Below are positions 26,277 to 34,008 of a stretch of DNA of 64,000 bases, piece after piece (the stretch's first letter is position 1; every line of letters begins with the position of its first letter). A program made the position numbers and the translations under genes. This DNA comes from Pelagibacterium sp. (GTDB taxonomy: Bacteria > Pseudomonadota > Alphaproteobacteria > Rhizobiales > Devosiaceae), in NCBI GenBank assembly GCA_002723255.1, contig PBNW01000038.1, positions 1 to 64,000 on the forward strand, read 5' to 3'. The notes under the pieces were generated by a model. That model saw nothing but the letters and a program-made list of their open reading frames with translations, searched no databases and was not told the origin of the DNA.

Positions 26277-27858
26277 GGTCATGGTGCGCACCGTCTCCGG
26301 GCTCAAGCCGATTTCGGTGCTCTGGCGGCGGTTGGACGGGGACTTTACCGACCCGCTGGAGTTGCGCCAGGACAGCCACATCGGCACCCCCGGCCTGACC
26401 GAAGCGGTGCGGCGCGGATCGGTGGCGTTCGTCAATTCGCTGGGAGCGGGAATTTTGGAAACCCGTGCGCTCGGCGCCTTCCTGCCGGCCATCGCCAGAT
26501 CACGGCTGGGCTCCGATCTGGCACTGCCCAACATCGCCACATGGTGGTGCGGCGGCGAAGAGGCCCGCGCCTATGTGCGCGACAATTTCAATGACCTGCT
26601 GGTCGGCCCGGCGCTCTCCACCCTTTTGTCCATCGACGATGACGGCGGCACTGCCGCCATTGCCGATCTCGACCCGGCGGCGCGCGCCGACCTGCTGGCA
26701 AAAATCGAATCCGACCCCAAAGCCTTCGCGGCGCAGGAAGCGGTCAAGCTCTCAACGGCCCCGGTCTATGTCGGCGGCGCGCTCGAACCGCGCCCCATAA
26801 CGCTGCGGGTTTATGCCGCCCGCACGGCAGAGGGCTGGTCGATCATGCCGGGCGGCTTTGCCCGCGTCGGCTATGCGCTCGATACCGCCGCCATTGCCAT
26901 GCAGCGCGGGGGACAGGCCGCCGATGTGTGGGTGGTCAGCGAAAGCGAGGTCGAACAGGTCACCCTGCTCGCCAAATCCAATTCAACGATCGAACGCAAC
27001 CCGTCGGGCAATCTGCCCTCTCGCGCCGGGGACAATCTGATCTGGCTGGGGCGCTATGCCGAGCGCTGCGAGGCCAGCGTTCGCATCCTGCGCGCCTATC
27101 ATCTGCGGCTTGCCGAACTGGGCCGCGAGGACAACCCACTGCTGGTGGCCACAAGCGCCTATCTCGAACCGCTCGGCATCGACGCCACCGAAGCGGTCCC
27201 GGCCGGGCTTCTGGCCATTATCGATGGCGCGGTGCGCTCGGCCAGCCAGATCCGCGACCGCTTTTCGCCCGATGGCTGGCTGGCGCTGACCGATTTGCAA
27301 AAGACCGCCAGGCGGTTTGCGCGCACCATAAAGCCCGGCGACGACGCCACCCGCGCCATGACGGTGCTGCTGCGCAAGCTGGCCGGCTTTTCCGGCCTCG
27401 TGCATGAAAACATGTACCGCTTTGCCGGCTGGCGCTTCCTTGAAATCGGGCGCCGGCTCGAACGCGGCATCCAGATTGCCGAAATCGCCACATGGCTGTG
27501 CGCGCCCGACGCGCCGGAAGGGGCGACCGAAATGCTGCTCGAAATCGGCGACAGCGTGATGACCCACCGCCGGCGCTATGGATATGGCTATGGCAATCTG
27601 GGCGCTGTGGAATTGCTGATTTCCGATCCGCTCAACCCGCGCTCGGTGATGTTTCAGCTGACCGAACTGCTCGAGCAACTCAAGGAACTGCCCGGCGGCT
27701 ATGTCGATGGCCAGCTCTCGGCCGCCGCCAAGGCCGCTCTCAAACTCCAGACCGAACTGGCGGTGATCGACGCCGCCGACGTGAACCCCGACATGCTGGT
27801 TGGGGTCGGCAACGGGCTGGCCAACATCTCCAATTTGATCTCGGAGATGTATTTCTGA
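26146..27858 (+). CDS. Circularly permuted ATP-grasp C-terminal part plus alpha-E (DUF403) domain (frameshifted)
   Basis: This reading continues the ATP-grasp homology from GPLNETYFEHAYIARYLGFL, through VYVGGALEPRPITLRVYAA and ARVGYALDTAAIAMQRGG, then enters the all-helical alpha-E/DUF403 domain (DNLIWLGRYAERCEASVRIL to the C-terminus, about 280 residues). Homology begins just after the C-run at 26173-26178. The ATG at 26146 has no ribosome site and lies inside the upstream frame, so it is probably not a real start. The full gene is best read as one frameshifted unit 25455-27858. ATP-grasp enzymes form amide bonds from a carboxyl-phosphate; the partner and product are unknown. An extragenic inverted repeat follows the stop. 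Confidence 0.8.
   Translation: MDRAAWRSSPPGPLNETYFEHAYIARYLGFLLVQGEDLVVVDGEVMVRTVSGLKPISVLWRRLDGDFTDPLELRQDSHIGTPGLTEAVRRGSVAFVNSLGAGILETRALGAFLPAIARSRLGSDLALPNIATWWCGGEEARAYVRDNFNDLLVGPALSTLLSIDDDGGTAAIADLDPAARADLLAKIESDPKAFAAQEAVKLSTAPVYVGGALEPRPITLRVYAARTAEGWSIMPGGFARVGYALDTAAIAMQRGGQAADVWVVSESEVEQVTLLAKSNSTIERNPSGNLPSRAGDNLIWLGRYAERCEASVRILRAYHLRLAELGREDNPLLVATSAYLEPLGIDATEAVPAGLLAIIDGAVRSASQIRDRFSPDGWLALTDLQKTARRFARTIKPGDDATRAMTVLLRKLAGFSGLVHENMYRFAGWRFLEIGRRLERGIQIAEIATWLCAPDAPEGATEMLLEIGDSVMTHRRRYGYGYGNLGAVELLISDPLNPRSVMFQLTELLEQLKELPGGYVDGQLSAAAKAALKLQTELAVIDAADVNPDMLVGVGNGLANISNLISEMYF
26173..26178 (+). other. Frameshift site in a C6 homopolymer
   Basis: Six consecutive C residues in ACCCCCCGGCCC interrupt the ATP-grasp gene. 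The conserved protein sequence needs LTP-GPLNET, which a run of five C would give. The join therefore requires deletion of one base or a +1 ribosomal shift on CCC-C. Confidence 0.85.
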
Positions 27859-27890
27859 TGGCCAAGGACGGGGCTTTCCAATTCTCCGCC

Positions 27891-27988
27891 GTCACCCCGG
27901 CCTTGAGCCGGGATCCAGTAACCGGCAGCGCCCGTAAATCGTTCGCTCGCGCTGAGCGTACTGGACCCCGGCTCAAGGCCGGGGTGAC
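27891..27988. repeat. 98-bp extragenic inverted repeat (CCCCGG-type)
   Basis: Two 29-bp arms (27891-27919 and 27960-27988) are inverted copies with one mismatch, separated by 40 bp. Each arm has the form GTCACCCCGGC...CCAGT, a palindromic repeat type seen scattered in alphaproteobacterial intergenic DNA. It lies between the ATP-grasp/alpha-E gene and the second transglutaminase gene. A diverged relative is at 32932-33030. A strong RNA hairpin would form in the transcript. Confidence 0.8.
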
Positions 27989-28045
27989 CAAGTGGGGGGT
28001 GCGGGCGATGCGCTGCGATTTTGCTCACCGCCGGGCGTCCTGACC

Positions 28046-28924
28046 ATGCTCTACGACATCCGGCTCAAGCTCGATTATGCCTATGATGCCCCGGTTTCGG
28101 GTGGGCGGCATCTGGTGCGGGTGTTTCCGGCCAATCTGGCGGGCATCCAGCGGGTCGTGGCGGCGAGCCTGACCGTCGATCCCCAACCGGCCGAACGCTC
28201 CGAGTTTGTCGACTTCTTCGGCACCCGCGTGGCGGCGCTCGCCTATCGCAGCGCCCATGAGGCTCTCGATATCGCCATTGCAGCCCGGGTCGAAGTGCTG
28301 CGCGGCGATCCGGGCATCGATTTCACGCCAACGCTCGAGACGCTCCATGCCGAAATCGCCGGCAACTGGGACATGGGATCGCTCTCACCCCATCATTTCC
28401 TCAGCCCCAGCCCCCGCATCGCCATAGAGCCGGCGATCACCGCCTATGCCAGATCGAGCGTCAAGCAAGCGATTTCGGTGCGCGAGCTGGCCCACCATCT
28501 GGGTCTGCGCATCCATGCCGATTTTGCCTATGACGGCGAGGCGACGCTGGTCGATACCCCAGTGACCGAGGCCTTCGCGCTCAGGCGCGGCGTGTGTCAG
28601 GATTTCGCGCACATCATGATTGCCGGCCTGCGCGGGCTGGGCGTTCCGGCGGGCTATGTCTCGGGGTTCCTGCGCACCATACCGCCCGAAGGCGAAGAGC
28701 GGCTCGAAGGCGCGGACGCCATGCACGCCTGGGTGAAAGTGTGGTGCGGGCGCGAAACCGGGTGGGTCGAGTTCGATCCCACAAACGCGATTTTCGCCGG
28801 CCAGGATCATATCGTCATCGGCTATGGGCGCGATTATTCCGACGTCACTCCAATCGTGGGCATGCTGCGCTCGGCGGGCGGGCAGGAAATGACACAGGCC
28901 GTGGACGTTCTGGAAGTCGGCTAG
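28046..28924 (+). CDS. Transglutaminase-family protein (small)
   Basis: The 292-residue protein has an N-terminal beta-sandwich region (YDIRLKLDYAYDAPVSGGRH) and a C-terminal transglutaminase core with Cys184 (RRGVCQDFAHIMIAGLR), His227 (DAMHAWVKVW) and Asp244 (WVEFDPTN). All three catalytic residues are present, so it should be active as a cysteine protease or amidase. No signal peptide is seen. Homologues commonly sit with the DUF2126 and ATP-grasp/alpha-E genes, as here. I chose the ATG at 28046; an in-frame upstream start at 27992 would put the protein start at the edge of the extragenic repeat. The ribosome site is weak. Confidence 0.85.
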   Translation: MLYDIRLKLDYAYDAPVSGGRHLVRVFPANLAGIQRVVAASLTVDPQPAERSEFVDFFGTRVAALAYRSAHEALDIAIAARVEVLRGDPGIDFTPTLETLHAEIAGNWDMGSLSPHHFLSPSPRIAIEPAITAYARSSVKQAISVRELAHHLGLRIHADFAYDGEATLVDTPVTEAFALRRGVCQDFAHIMIAGLRGLGVPAGYVSGFLRTIPPEGEERLEGADAMHAWVKVWCGRETGWVEFDPTNAIFAGQDHIVIGYGRDYSDVTPIVGMLRSAGGQEMTQAVDVLEVG

Positions 28925-28934
28925 AGTGAGGTCA

Positions 28935-28955
28935 GAAAAAGTTGCAGACTTTTTC
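28935..28955. terminator. AT-rich hairpin between convergent genes
   Basis: GAAAAAGT (28935-28942) pairs with ACTTTTTC (28948-28955) around a 5-nt loop in the 53-bp gap between the convergent transglutaminase and osmoprotectant permease genes. The internal A/T runs make it a plausible weak bidirectional terminator. Confidence 0.5.
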
Positions 28956-28977
28956 GGTTCGACCGCACGACCAACGC

Positions 28978-29715
28978 TTAGACACCTCCCATGCGGCGGG
29001 CCATGAATTTTTCCAGCCCCACGAACCCGTCATAGATCAAGACCGCCAGAGCGCCCACGATCAGCCCGCCCTGCAAGACGAAAGCCGTGTTGCCCGAAAC
29101 CAGCCCGGCAATGATCACTTCGCCCAGGGTGCGGGCCGCAACGGTCGAGCCGATGGTGGCGGTCGAGAGCGAGATGACTGCCGAAAGCCTGATGCCCGCA
29201 AGGATCACCGGAAGCGCCAGCGGCAATTCGACCCCCGCCAGACGCTGCCAGCCGGTCATGCCGGTGCCGCGCGATGCCTCGCGCACCGAGGGAGCCAGCG
29301 ACGTCAGCCCGGTCAGGGCGTTCTCGAAAATCGGCAGCAACCCATACAAAAACAGCGCAACCAGAGTTGGCCCTGTGCCAAACCCGAGCATGGGCACAGC
29401 CAGCGCCAAAACCGCGACCGGCGGGAAGGTCTGCCCGATATTGGCGATGGCGCGCGAAAGGGGCAGGAATTCCTCGCCGAACGGGCGCGTGACCAGAATG
29501 GCCAGCCCGACCGCGAACAGCGTTGCGAGCACGGTGGCAAACCCCACGATGGCCAGATGACTCAGGGTGAGCGAGAGGATGGTCGTCTGGGTGTAGATCG
29601 GCGGTGTGCCCTCGCGCACCAGCGGCGCAAGCAGCGGCGCAAAGCTTTGCGGCGTCACGATGAACGCGATGAGCAACGCCAGAACCACCAGCCTTATGAC
29701 GACCCCGATCTTCAT
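28978..29715 (-). CDS. yehW: Osmoprotectant ABC transporter permease, YehW-like
   Basis: The 245-residue permease has about five or six helices and the OpuCB/YehW-type motif PSVREASRGTGMTGWQRLAG in its cytoplasmic EAA loop. Its length fits E. coli YehW, and the leftward order binding protein, long permease, ATPase, short permease is exactly that of yehZYXW. The ATG overlaps the ATPase stop by 4 bp. The complex is expected to import a quaternary amine such as glycine betaine, though E. coli YehZYXW is a low-affinity system and the true ligand is uncertain. Confidence 0.82.
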   Translation of the reverse strand: MKIGVVIRLVVLALLIAFIVTPQSFAPLLAPLVREGTPPIYTQTTILSLTLSHLAIVGFATVLATLFAVGLAILVTRPFGEEFLPLSRAIANIGQTFPPVAVLALAVPMLGFGTGPTLVALFLYGLLPIFENALTGLTSLAPSVREASRGTGMTGWQRLAGVELPLALPVILAGIRLSAVISLSTATIGSTVAARTLGEVIIAGLVSGNTAFVLQGGLIVGALAVLIYDGFVGLEKFMARRMGGV

Positions 29716-30647
29716 TGCGGCCGCGCTGCCCGTTTTTCCAGCGCCGCGCGGGTGACGATGCCGATGGGTACGCCGTCTTTGGTCACCGGCAGGGCCGGTC
29801 GCTGCGACCAGAGCATTGCCGAATAGGCGTCGCGCAGCGACAGGTGGGTGTCGACAGGCTGGCCCTCGGCCTCGCCCGGTTCGACCACCGAAGATACGTG
29901 ATCGAGGGTCAAAAGCCTAAACGCCTTGTCGCCAGATCCCAGCATCGCCTCGACGAAATCGTCCACCGGATTGGCGATGATTTCCTGGGGCGAAGCGTAT
30001 TGCAAAACCTTGCCCTCGCTCATCACGGCGATGCGGTCGCCCAGCCGGATGGCCTCGTCCATGTCGTGGGTGACAAGGACGACGGTGGTGCCCAGCCGCT
30101 GCTGGATTTCCACCAGATCGGCCTGCGCCTTGGCGCGGATGATCGGGTCGAGCGCGCCGTACGGCTCGTCCATGAGCAGGACCAGCGGTCCGGCGGCGAG
30201 GGCGCGGGCGACCCCGACACGCTGTTTCTGGCCACCCGAAAGCTCGTGCGGCATGCGCGAGCGGTATTGGTCGGGCTCGAGCTGGAACATCTCCAAAAGC
30301 TCGTCCACCCGCGCGGAGATCTTGTGCTTGTCCCAGCCCAAAAGGCGCGGGACGGTGCCGATATTGTGGGCGACGTCGCGATGGGGAAACAGCCCGTGCC
30401 CCTGAATGGCGTAGCCGATCTGGCGCCGCAATTCGTAGGGGGGCAGATCGTGAGTATCCTGGCCGTCGATGCGAATGGCGCCGGCACTGGGCTCGACCAG
30501 CCGGTTGATCATGCGCAACAGCGTGGTCTTGCCCGAGCCCGAGGTGCCCACGATGGCAACGATTTCCCGGCTGGGGATGGAGAGCGTTACATCGTCGACG
30601 ACGGCGCGGCCGTCATAGGTCTTGGTGAGATGGTCGATTTCGATCAT
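29712..30647 (-). CDS. yehX: Osmoprotectant ABC transporter ATP-binding protein, YehX/OpuCA-like
   Basis: The 311-residue ATPase has Walker A GTSGSGKTTLLRMINRLVEP, AIQGHGLFPHRDVAHNIGT in the Q-loop, signature LSGGQKQRVGVARALA and Walker B LLMDEPYGALDPI. A short C-terminal CBS-like stretch follows (DAYSAMLWSQRPALPVTKDG), as in OpuCA-type ATPases where CBS domains sense ionic strength; only about one CBS motif is seen. Starts and stops overlap both neighbours by 4 bp, showing tight coupling. It powers the YehY/YehW-like channel. Confidence 0.85.
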   Translation of the reverse strand: MIEIDHLTKTYDGRAVVDDVTLSIPSREIVAIVGTSGSGKTTLLRMINRLVEPSAGAIRIDGQDTHDLPPYELRRQIGYAIQGHGLFPHRDVAHNIGTVPRLLGWDKHKISARVDELLEMFQLEPDQYRSRMPHELSGGQKQRVGVARALAAGPLVLLMDEPYGALDPIIRAKAQADLVEIQQRLGTTVVLVTHDMDEAIRLGDRIAVMSEGKVLQYASPQEIIANPVDDFVEAMLGSGDKAFRLLTLDHVSSVVEPGEAEGQPVDTHLSLRDAYSAMLWSQRPALPVTKDGVPIGIVTRAALEKRAARPQ

Positions 30648-31828
30648 GGTCTTGCCCTCTGGCGGCCCTGGCTCAATTCCACCCCGGCGTCGAGCACGAT
30701 GGCCGCCGCGAACGCCATGGCGACGGCGGGGATCGCCCCGAGCAGAACGAGCGGCATGGCGGTTTGCGAAATGCCCTGGAACACGAAGGTGCCAAGCCCC
30801 CCGCCCCCGATCAGCCCGGCGATGACCGCCAGACCGATATTCTGGACCAAAATGATGCGGATACCGGTGAGGATCACCGGGAAAGCCAGAGGCAGCAAAA
30901 CACCTGTCATGCGCTGCCCATTGGTCATGCCCATGCCGCGCGCTGCTTCATTGGCATCGCGCGGCACCCCGTCAAGGCCGACGACGGTGTTGGACACAAT
31001 GGGCAGCAGCGAATAGGCAAACAGCGCCAGAAAGGCCGGGGCGTAGCCGATACCGCCGATGCCAAGCTCGCGCGCGCCGGGCACGTTGGCGCCGATCCAG
31101 GCCATGGGCGCGATCAACAGCCCGAACAGCGCAATCGAGGGGACGGTCTGGACCACATTGAGGCTGCCCAGAATACCGGCCCGGACGCGGGGTATGCGGT
31201 AGCACACGATTCCCACCGGAACCCCGATCAGCACCGCCGCGGCCACCGATCCGAAGGCAAGAAACAGATGGACCTGCAATTGGGCAAAAAACGCCGACTG
31301 CCGACCCTGATATTCGCGCATCACCGCCAGATCGTCCCACAGGCCCGAAGCAAGGATGCCCCACAGAACCGCGGCCACACCGATCAGAATGCCGACCCGG
31401 GCGAACGGCCCGAGCTTGAGCCGCGCCAGTGCATCGGTCGCGGCCAGCGCAAAAGCAAAGACCATGATCCACACACCCGAGCCGGGCGAAACACGGGCAT
31501 AGGTATCGCCTTCGGGGATCAAAGCGGATGCCCCCATGCCCACGGCGACCGCCAGCGCGATCAGCGCGAGGCTGGCGACCGCGAGCCGGATAGCGAGCGG
31601 GGTCTTGAGCAGCAGGACCAGGAGCGCAACGGCCAGCGCACCATAAAGCGCGATGCCGCCGACGCCCAGCGCGTCCCAGGCGGGAACCGCCTCGCCGGGG
31701 ACGATCCGGTTGGCGCGAAAGACGAGAAAGGACTGAAAGACGAGCGCGAAAAGCCCCAGAGCGGCAACAACCACTCCGAGCTTGTCGATACGCAATGAAT
31801 GTGTCCCGGCCCGGGCGAGCGCCGTCAA
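30644..31828 (-). CDS. yehY: Osmoprotectant ABC transporter permease with extended N-terminus, YehY-like
   Basis: The 394-residue permease has an additional N-terminal hydrophobic region of about 150-200 residues with five or so helices before the transport domain (LQVHLFLAFGSVAAAVLIGV onward; EAA-type loop PRDANEAARGMGMTNGQRMT). E. coli YehY (about 385 residues) has the same build, while ordinary ProW/OpuC permeases of this group are near 220. The start is read as TTG at 31828 because no in-frame ATG lies nearby; it is uncertain. A hairpin lies in the 42-bp gap after the binding-protein gene. Confidence 0.82.
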   Translation of the reverse strand: MTALARAGTHSLRIDKLGVVVAALGLFALVFQSFLVFRANRIVPGEAVPAWDALGVGGIALYGALAVALLVLLLKTPLAIRLAVASLALIALAVAVGMGASALIPEGDTYARVSPGSGVWIMVFAFALAATDALARLKLGPFARVGILIGVAAVLWGILASGLWDDLAVMREYQGRQSAFFAQLQVHLFLAFGSVAAAVLIGVPVGIVCYRIPRVRAGILGSLNVVQTVPSIALFGLLIAPMAWIGANVPGARELGIGGIGYAPAFLALFAYSLLPIVSNTVVGLDGVPRDANEAARGMGMTNGQRMTGVLLPLAFPVILTGIRIILVQNIGLAVIAGLIGGGGLGTFVFQGISQTAMPLVLLGAIPAVAMAFAAAIVLDAGVELSQGRQRARP

Positions 31829-31836
31829 GATGGTTG

Positions 31837-31870
31837 GGGCCGCGCGAGGTTAGGCGCGGCCCTTTCCCTT
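31837..31870 (-). terminator. Hairpin between osmoprotectant binding-protein and permease genes
   Basis: GGGCCGCGC (31837-31845) pairs with GCGCGGCCC (31854-31862) around an 8-nt loop. It sits immediately after the leftward binding-protein stop (31871) and before the permease start. The T-rich side lies on the + strand, so for the leftward operon it is more likely an attenuator or mRNA stabiliser than a strong terminator. Confidence 0.5.
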
Positions 31871-32776
31871 TTAGAGAAAGCCGTTTTCGGTCAGGTAGGA
31901 TTCGGCGACCGCTTCGGCCGGTTCGCCTCCCACCTGCACGCGGCCGTTGAGATCCTGCAGCACTTCGAGCGTCAGGCCCTCAAACACCGGGGCAAGGATT
32001 TCCGCGATCTGCGGATATTCGTCCAGCACGTCCTGGCGGATGATCGGCGCAGGCGCATAGACCGGCTGCACGCCCATATCGTCATCCATGACCACGAGCC
32101 CGGACGGCGCGATGCCGCCATCGGTGCCATAGACCATGGCCGCGTTGGCGCCCGAGGTCTGGTTGGCCGCAGCCGAAATGGTCGCTGCGGTGTCGCCACC
32201 CGAAAGCTGGATCAACTGGTCTGAAGAAAGCTCGAACCCGTAGGCCTCCTGAAAGGCGGGCAAGGCAGCAGGCGAGGTCACGAACTCGCTCGATGCGGCA
32301 AGCACGATTTCACCGCCATCAGCGATATAGGCGCCGAAATCGGACATGGTCGCCAGCCCGTTTTCCTCGGCGACATCCGAGCGCACGGCAATGGCCCATG
32401 TGTTGTTGGCCGGCGAAGGCGTGAGCCAGACGACACCGTTTTCGGAAAGGTCCATTTCGGCAACCCGGTCGAACCCGGCCTGCGCGTCATTCCAGACGTC
32501 TTCGTCCTCAAGACCGAAAAAGAACGCGCCATTGCCCGTATATTCCGGGTAGATGTCGATCTGGCCGGCTGCAATCGCCTCGCGCACGATGGGCGTCGCG
32601 CCAAGCTGGATGCGGTTCTCGGTCTCGATATCGTTGGCCTGCAGCATCTGGGCAATGATGTTGCCCAAAACACCACCCTCGGTATCGATCTTGGACGAGA
32701 CGACCACCTGCCCGTAGGCAGTCGTGGTCAGCGCGGCAGCAACAGCCGCGCCAGCAATGATGGAAAGCAGTTTCAC
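31871..32776 (-). CDS. yehZ: Osmoprotectant (glycine betaine/choline-type) binding protein, YehZ/OsmF-like
   Basis: The 301-residue product starts with a signal peptide (MKLLSIIAGAAVAAALTTTAYG) and continues VVVSSKIDTEGGVLGNIIAQ, the opening of OpuAC-type periplasmic binding proteins. IDIYPEYTGNGAFFFG, with several aromatic residues, is the usual ligand-box region for quaternary amines. It is the first gene of the leftward yehZYXW-like operon. About 290 bp of non-coding DNA with an extragenic repeat lie upstream and would hold the promoter. I saw no specific osmotic-response motif there. Confidence 0.85.
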   Translation of the reverse strand: MKLLSIIAGAAVAAALTTTAYGQVVVSSKIDTEGGVLGNIIAQMLQANDIETENRIQLGATPIVREAIAAGQIDIYPEYTGNGAFFFGLEDEDVWNDAQAGFDRVAEMDLSENGVVWLTPSPANNTWAIAVRSDVAEENGLATMSDFGAYIADGGEIVLAASSEFVTSPAALPAFQEAYGFELSSDQLIQLSGGDTAATISAAANQTSGANAAMVYGTDGGIAPSGLVVMDDDMGVQPVYAPAPIIRQDVLDEYPQIAEILAPVFEGLTLEVLQDLNGRVQVGGEPAEAVAESYLTENGFL

Positions 32777-32931
32777 GGATTTTCTCCCGGTCTGACTCTG
32801 GTCATGGACTCAGCCTCGTAGCCTACAGCCTGAAGCCGGGATGACCACCCCTGAGTTTAGAAATTATCGTGAACGGATTTTGTTCCCTTTGAGGTCCGCG
32901 ATGAACTGGCCGCCACGCAAAATAACCTCGT

Positions 32932-33030
32932 GTCACCCCGGCCCGGAGCCGGGGTCCAGTACACTCGGATTTTTTGGCTGAAGCCCAGGCGCTGCCGTTT
33001 ACTGGATCCCGGGTCTTCGCCCGGGATGAC
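32932..33030. repeat. Extragenic inverted repeat (CCCCGG-type), diverged copy
   Basis: Imperfect inverted arms of 29-30 bp (32932-32960 and 33001-33030) have the ends GTCAYCCCGG and CCGGGRTCCAGT and are separated by 40 bp. It has the same form as the repeat at 27891-27988. A lone half-arm (AAGCCGGGATGAC) lies at about 32831-32843. It occupies much of the 287-bp gap upstream of the osmoprotectant operon. Confidence 0.75.
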
Positions 33031-33063
33031 CGCTGAGTTTGTGTAGCCTTCACGGGAAAAGCG

Positions 33064-33546
33064 CTACCCCATCGAATAAGGCAGATACCCGATAAACCCC
33101 GTGAGCTTCCACGCGCCCTCGATCCGCGCCAGCGTATAGACCGACTGCCAGTCGAGGATGTCGAAGGTGCCGTCTTTCATGGCGACCTTGCCGTTGAACT
33201 TCTTGTGCGCCAGCGCGCGGTCTGCGGTGATTTCGATGTCGGTGAGTTCGGTCGCGCCGAATACGCCGGCCCGGGCGGTTTCGATTTCGGCCCGAGGCGC
33301 GAAATCGCGGGCGCCGGCCAGCCAGGAATCGCGATAGCTCTCCAGCGTCGGGAAACTGACCCGCCAGTCATCGGGATTGCCCGAGGCCCTGCCATCGATG
33401 CCCATGAAGCGCTCGGCGGCGAAATCGGGTTCGACCATCGACCAGTCACACGCCAGAAACGCCTCGATGTCGCGCGCCACCAGCATTTCCCAGATGGCAT
33501 GGCGATCGGGGTCATCGGCGAAGGGATTGAGCGCGTAAAGGTCCAT
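33064..33546 (-). CDS. NTF2/SnoaL-like protein of unknown function
   Basis: The 160-residue protein has an NTF2-like alpha+beta pattern: an N-terminal helix with AIWEMLVARDIEAFLACDWS, then FMGIDGRASGNPDDW, and C-terminal strands with TFDILDWQSVYTLARIEGAW KLTGF. Such folds hold small ligands or act as accessory enzymes; no catalytic residues can be assigned. The start lies directly against the GNAT stop codon (no spacer), so it is the last gene of the leftward Dpp-type ABC operon. It has no signal peptide. Its presence in a sugar-uptake-like operon is unusual. Confidence 0.65.
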   Translation of the reverse strand: MDLYALNPFADDPDRHAIWEMLVARDIEAFLACDWSMVEPDFAAERFMGIDGRASGNPDDWRVSFPTLESYRDSWLAGARDFAPRAEIETARAGVFGATELTDIEITADRALAHKKFNGKVAMKDGTFDILDWQSVYTLARIEGAWKLTGFIGYLPYSMG

Positions 33547-34008
33547 TTATTTGAGCATGTCCCTGTAGATGCCCGGTTTGGAATTGGGGATTTCCATGGC
33601 GTCGAGCTTCTTTTTGTAAAAGTCCACAGGCCCCGGATCGCCAATCACCGCGTAAGCAAAGCCCCTGTCGCGCAGATCTTCGAGCGTTCGGAACAACAGC
33701 GCCTCCCCGATCCCCCGCCCGCGCGCCGTTTCGAGCACGCCGGTCGGCCCAAAAAAGCCCCGCGCCGTGACATCGCCGCAGGCAAAACCCAAAAGGCCCG
33801 ACGCATCCGTCGCCAGCCACACATCGATGGGCTGGTGGGAAAACCCCACTTCGACCTCGCTGCGCCAATGGCGGGAAAAATGGGCCTCGACCCAGTCGGC
33901 AACCAGCCCGCGCTCGGGAGGGAGCGCCCGGCGCAGGGTGGCACCTTGTCCCGAAACGCGCGAATAGTCGTAGCGGGGAAGATCGTAAAGGCGAACGAGA
34001 AGGTCCAT
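33547..34008 (-). CDS. GNAT-family N-acetyltransferase
   Basis: The 153-residue protein has the acetyl-CoA motif ETARGRGIGEALLFRTLEDL (Q/RxxGxG/A type) at about residues 90-110 and the late GDPGPVDFYKKKLDAMEI region typical of motif B. The ATG at 34008 overlaps the upstream ATPase stop in an ATGA arrangement; longer upstream readings would run through the ATPase gene. It probably acetylates a small amine, amino sugar or protein. Its place in the Dpp-type operon next to hexosaminidase genes makes an amino-sugar substrate attractive, but that is only a guess. Confidence 0.8.
   Translation of the reverse strand: MDLLVRLYDLPRYDYSRVSGQGATLRRALPPERGLVADWVEAHFSRHWRSEVEVGFSHQPIDVWLATDASGLLGFACGDVTARGFFGPTGVLETARGRGIGEALLFRTLEDLRDRGFAYAVIGDPGPVDFYKKKLDAMEIPNSKPGIYRDMLK

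Noticed and set aside
32823-33053. 76-residue minus-strand open frame upstream of yehZ
   Set aside because: It is the translation of an extragenic palindromic repeat and its flank, a common spurious call.
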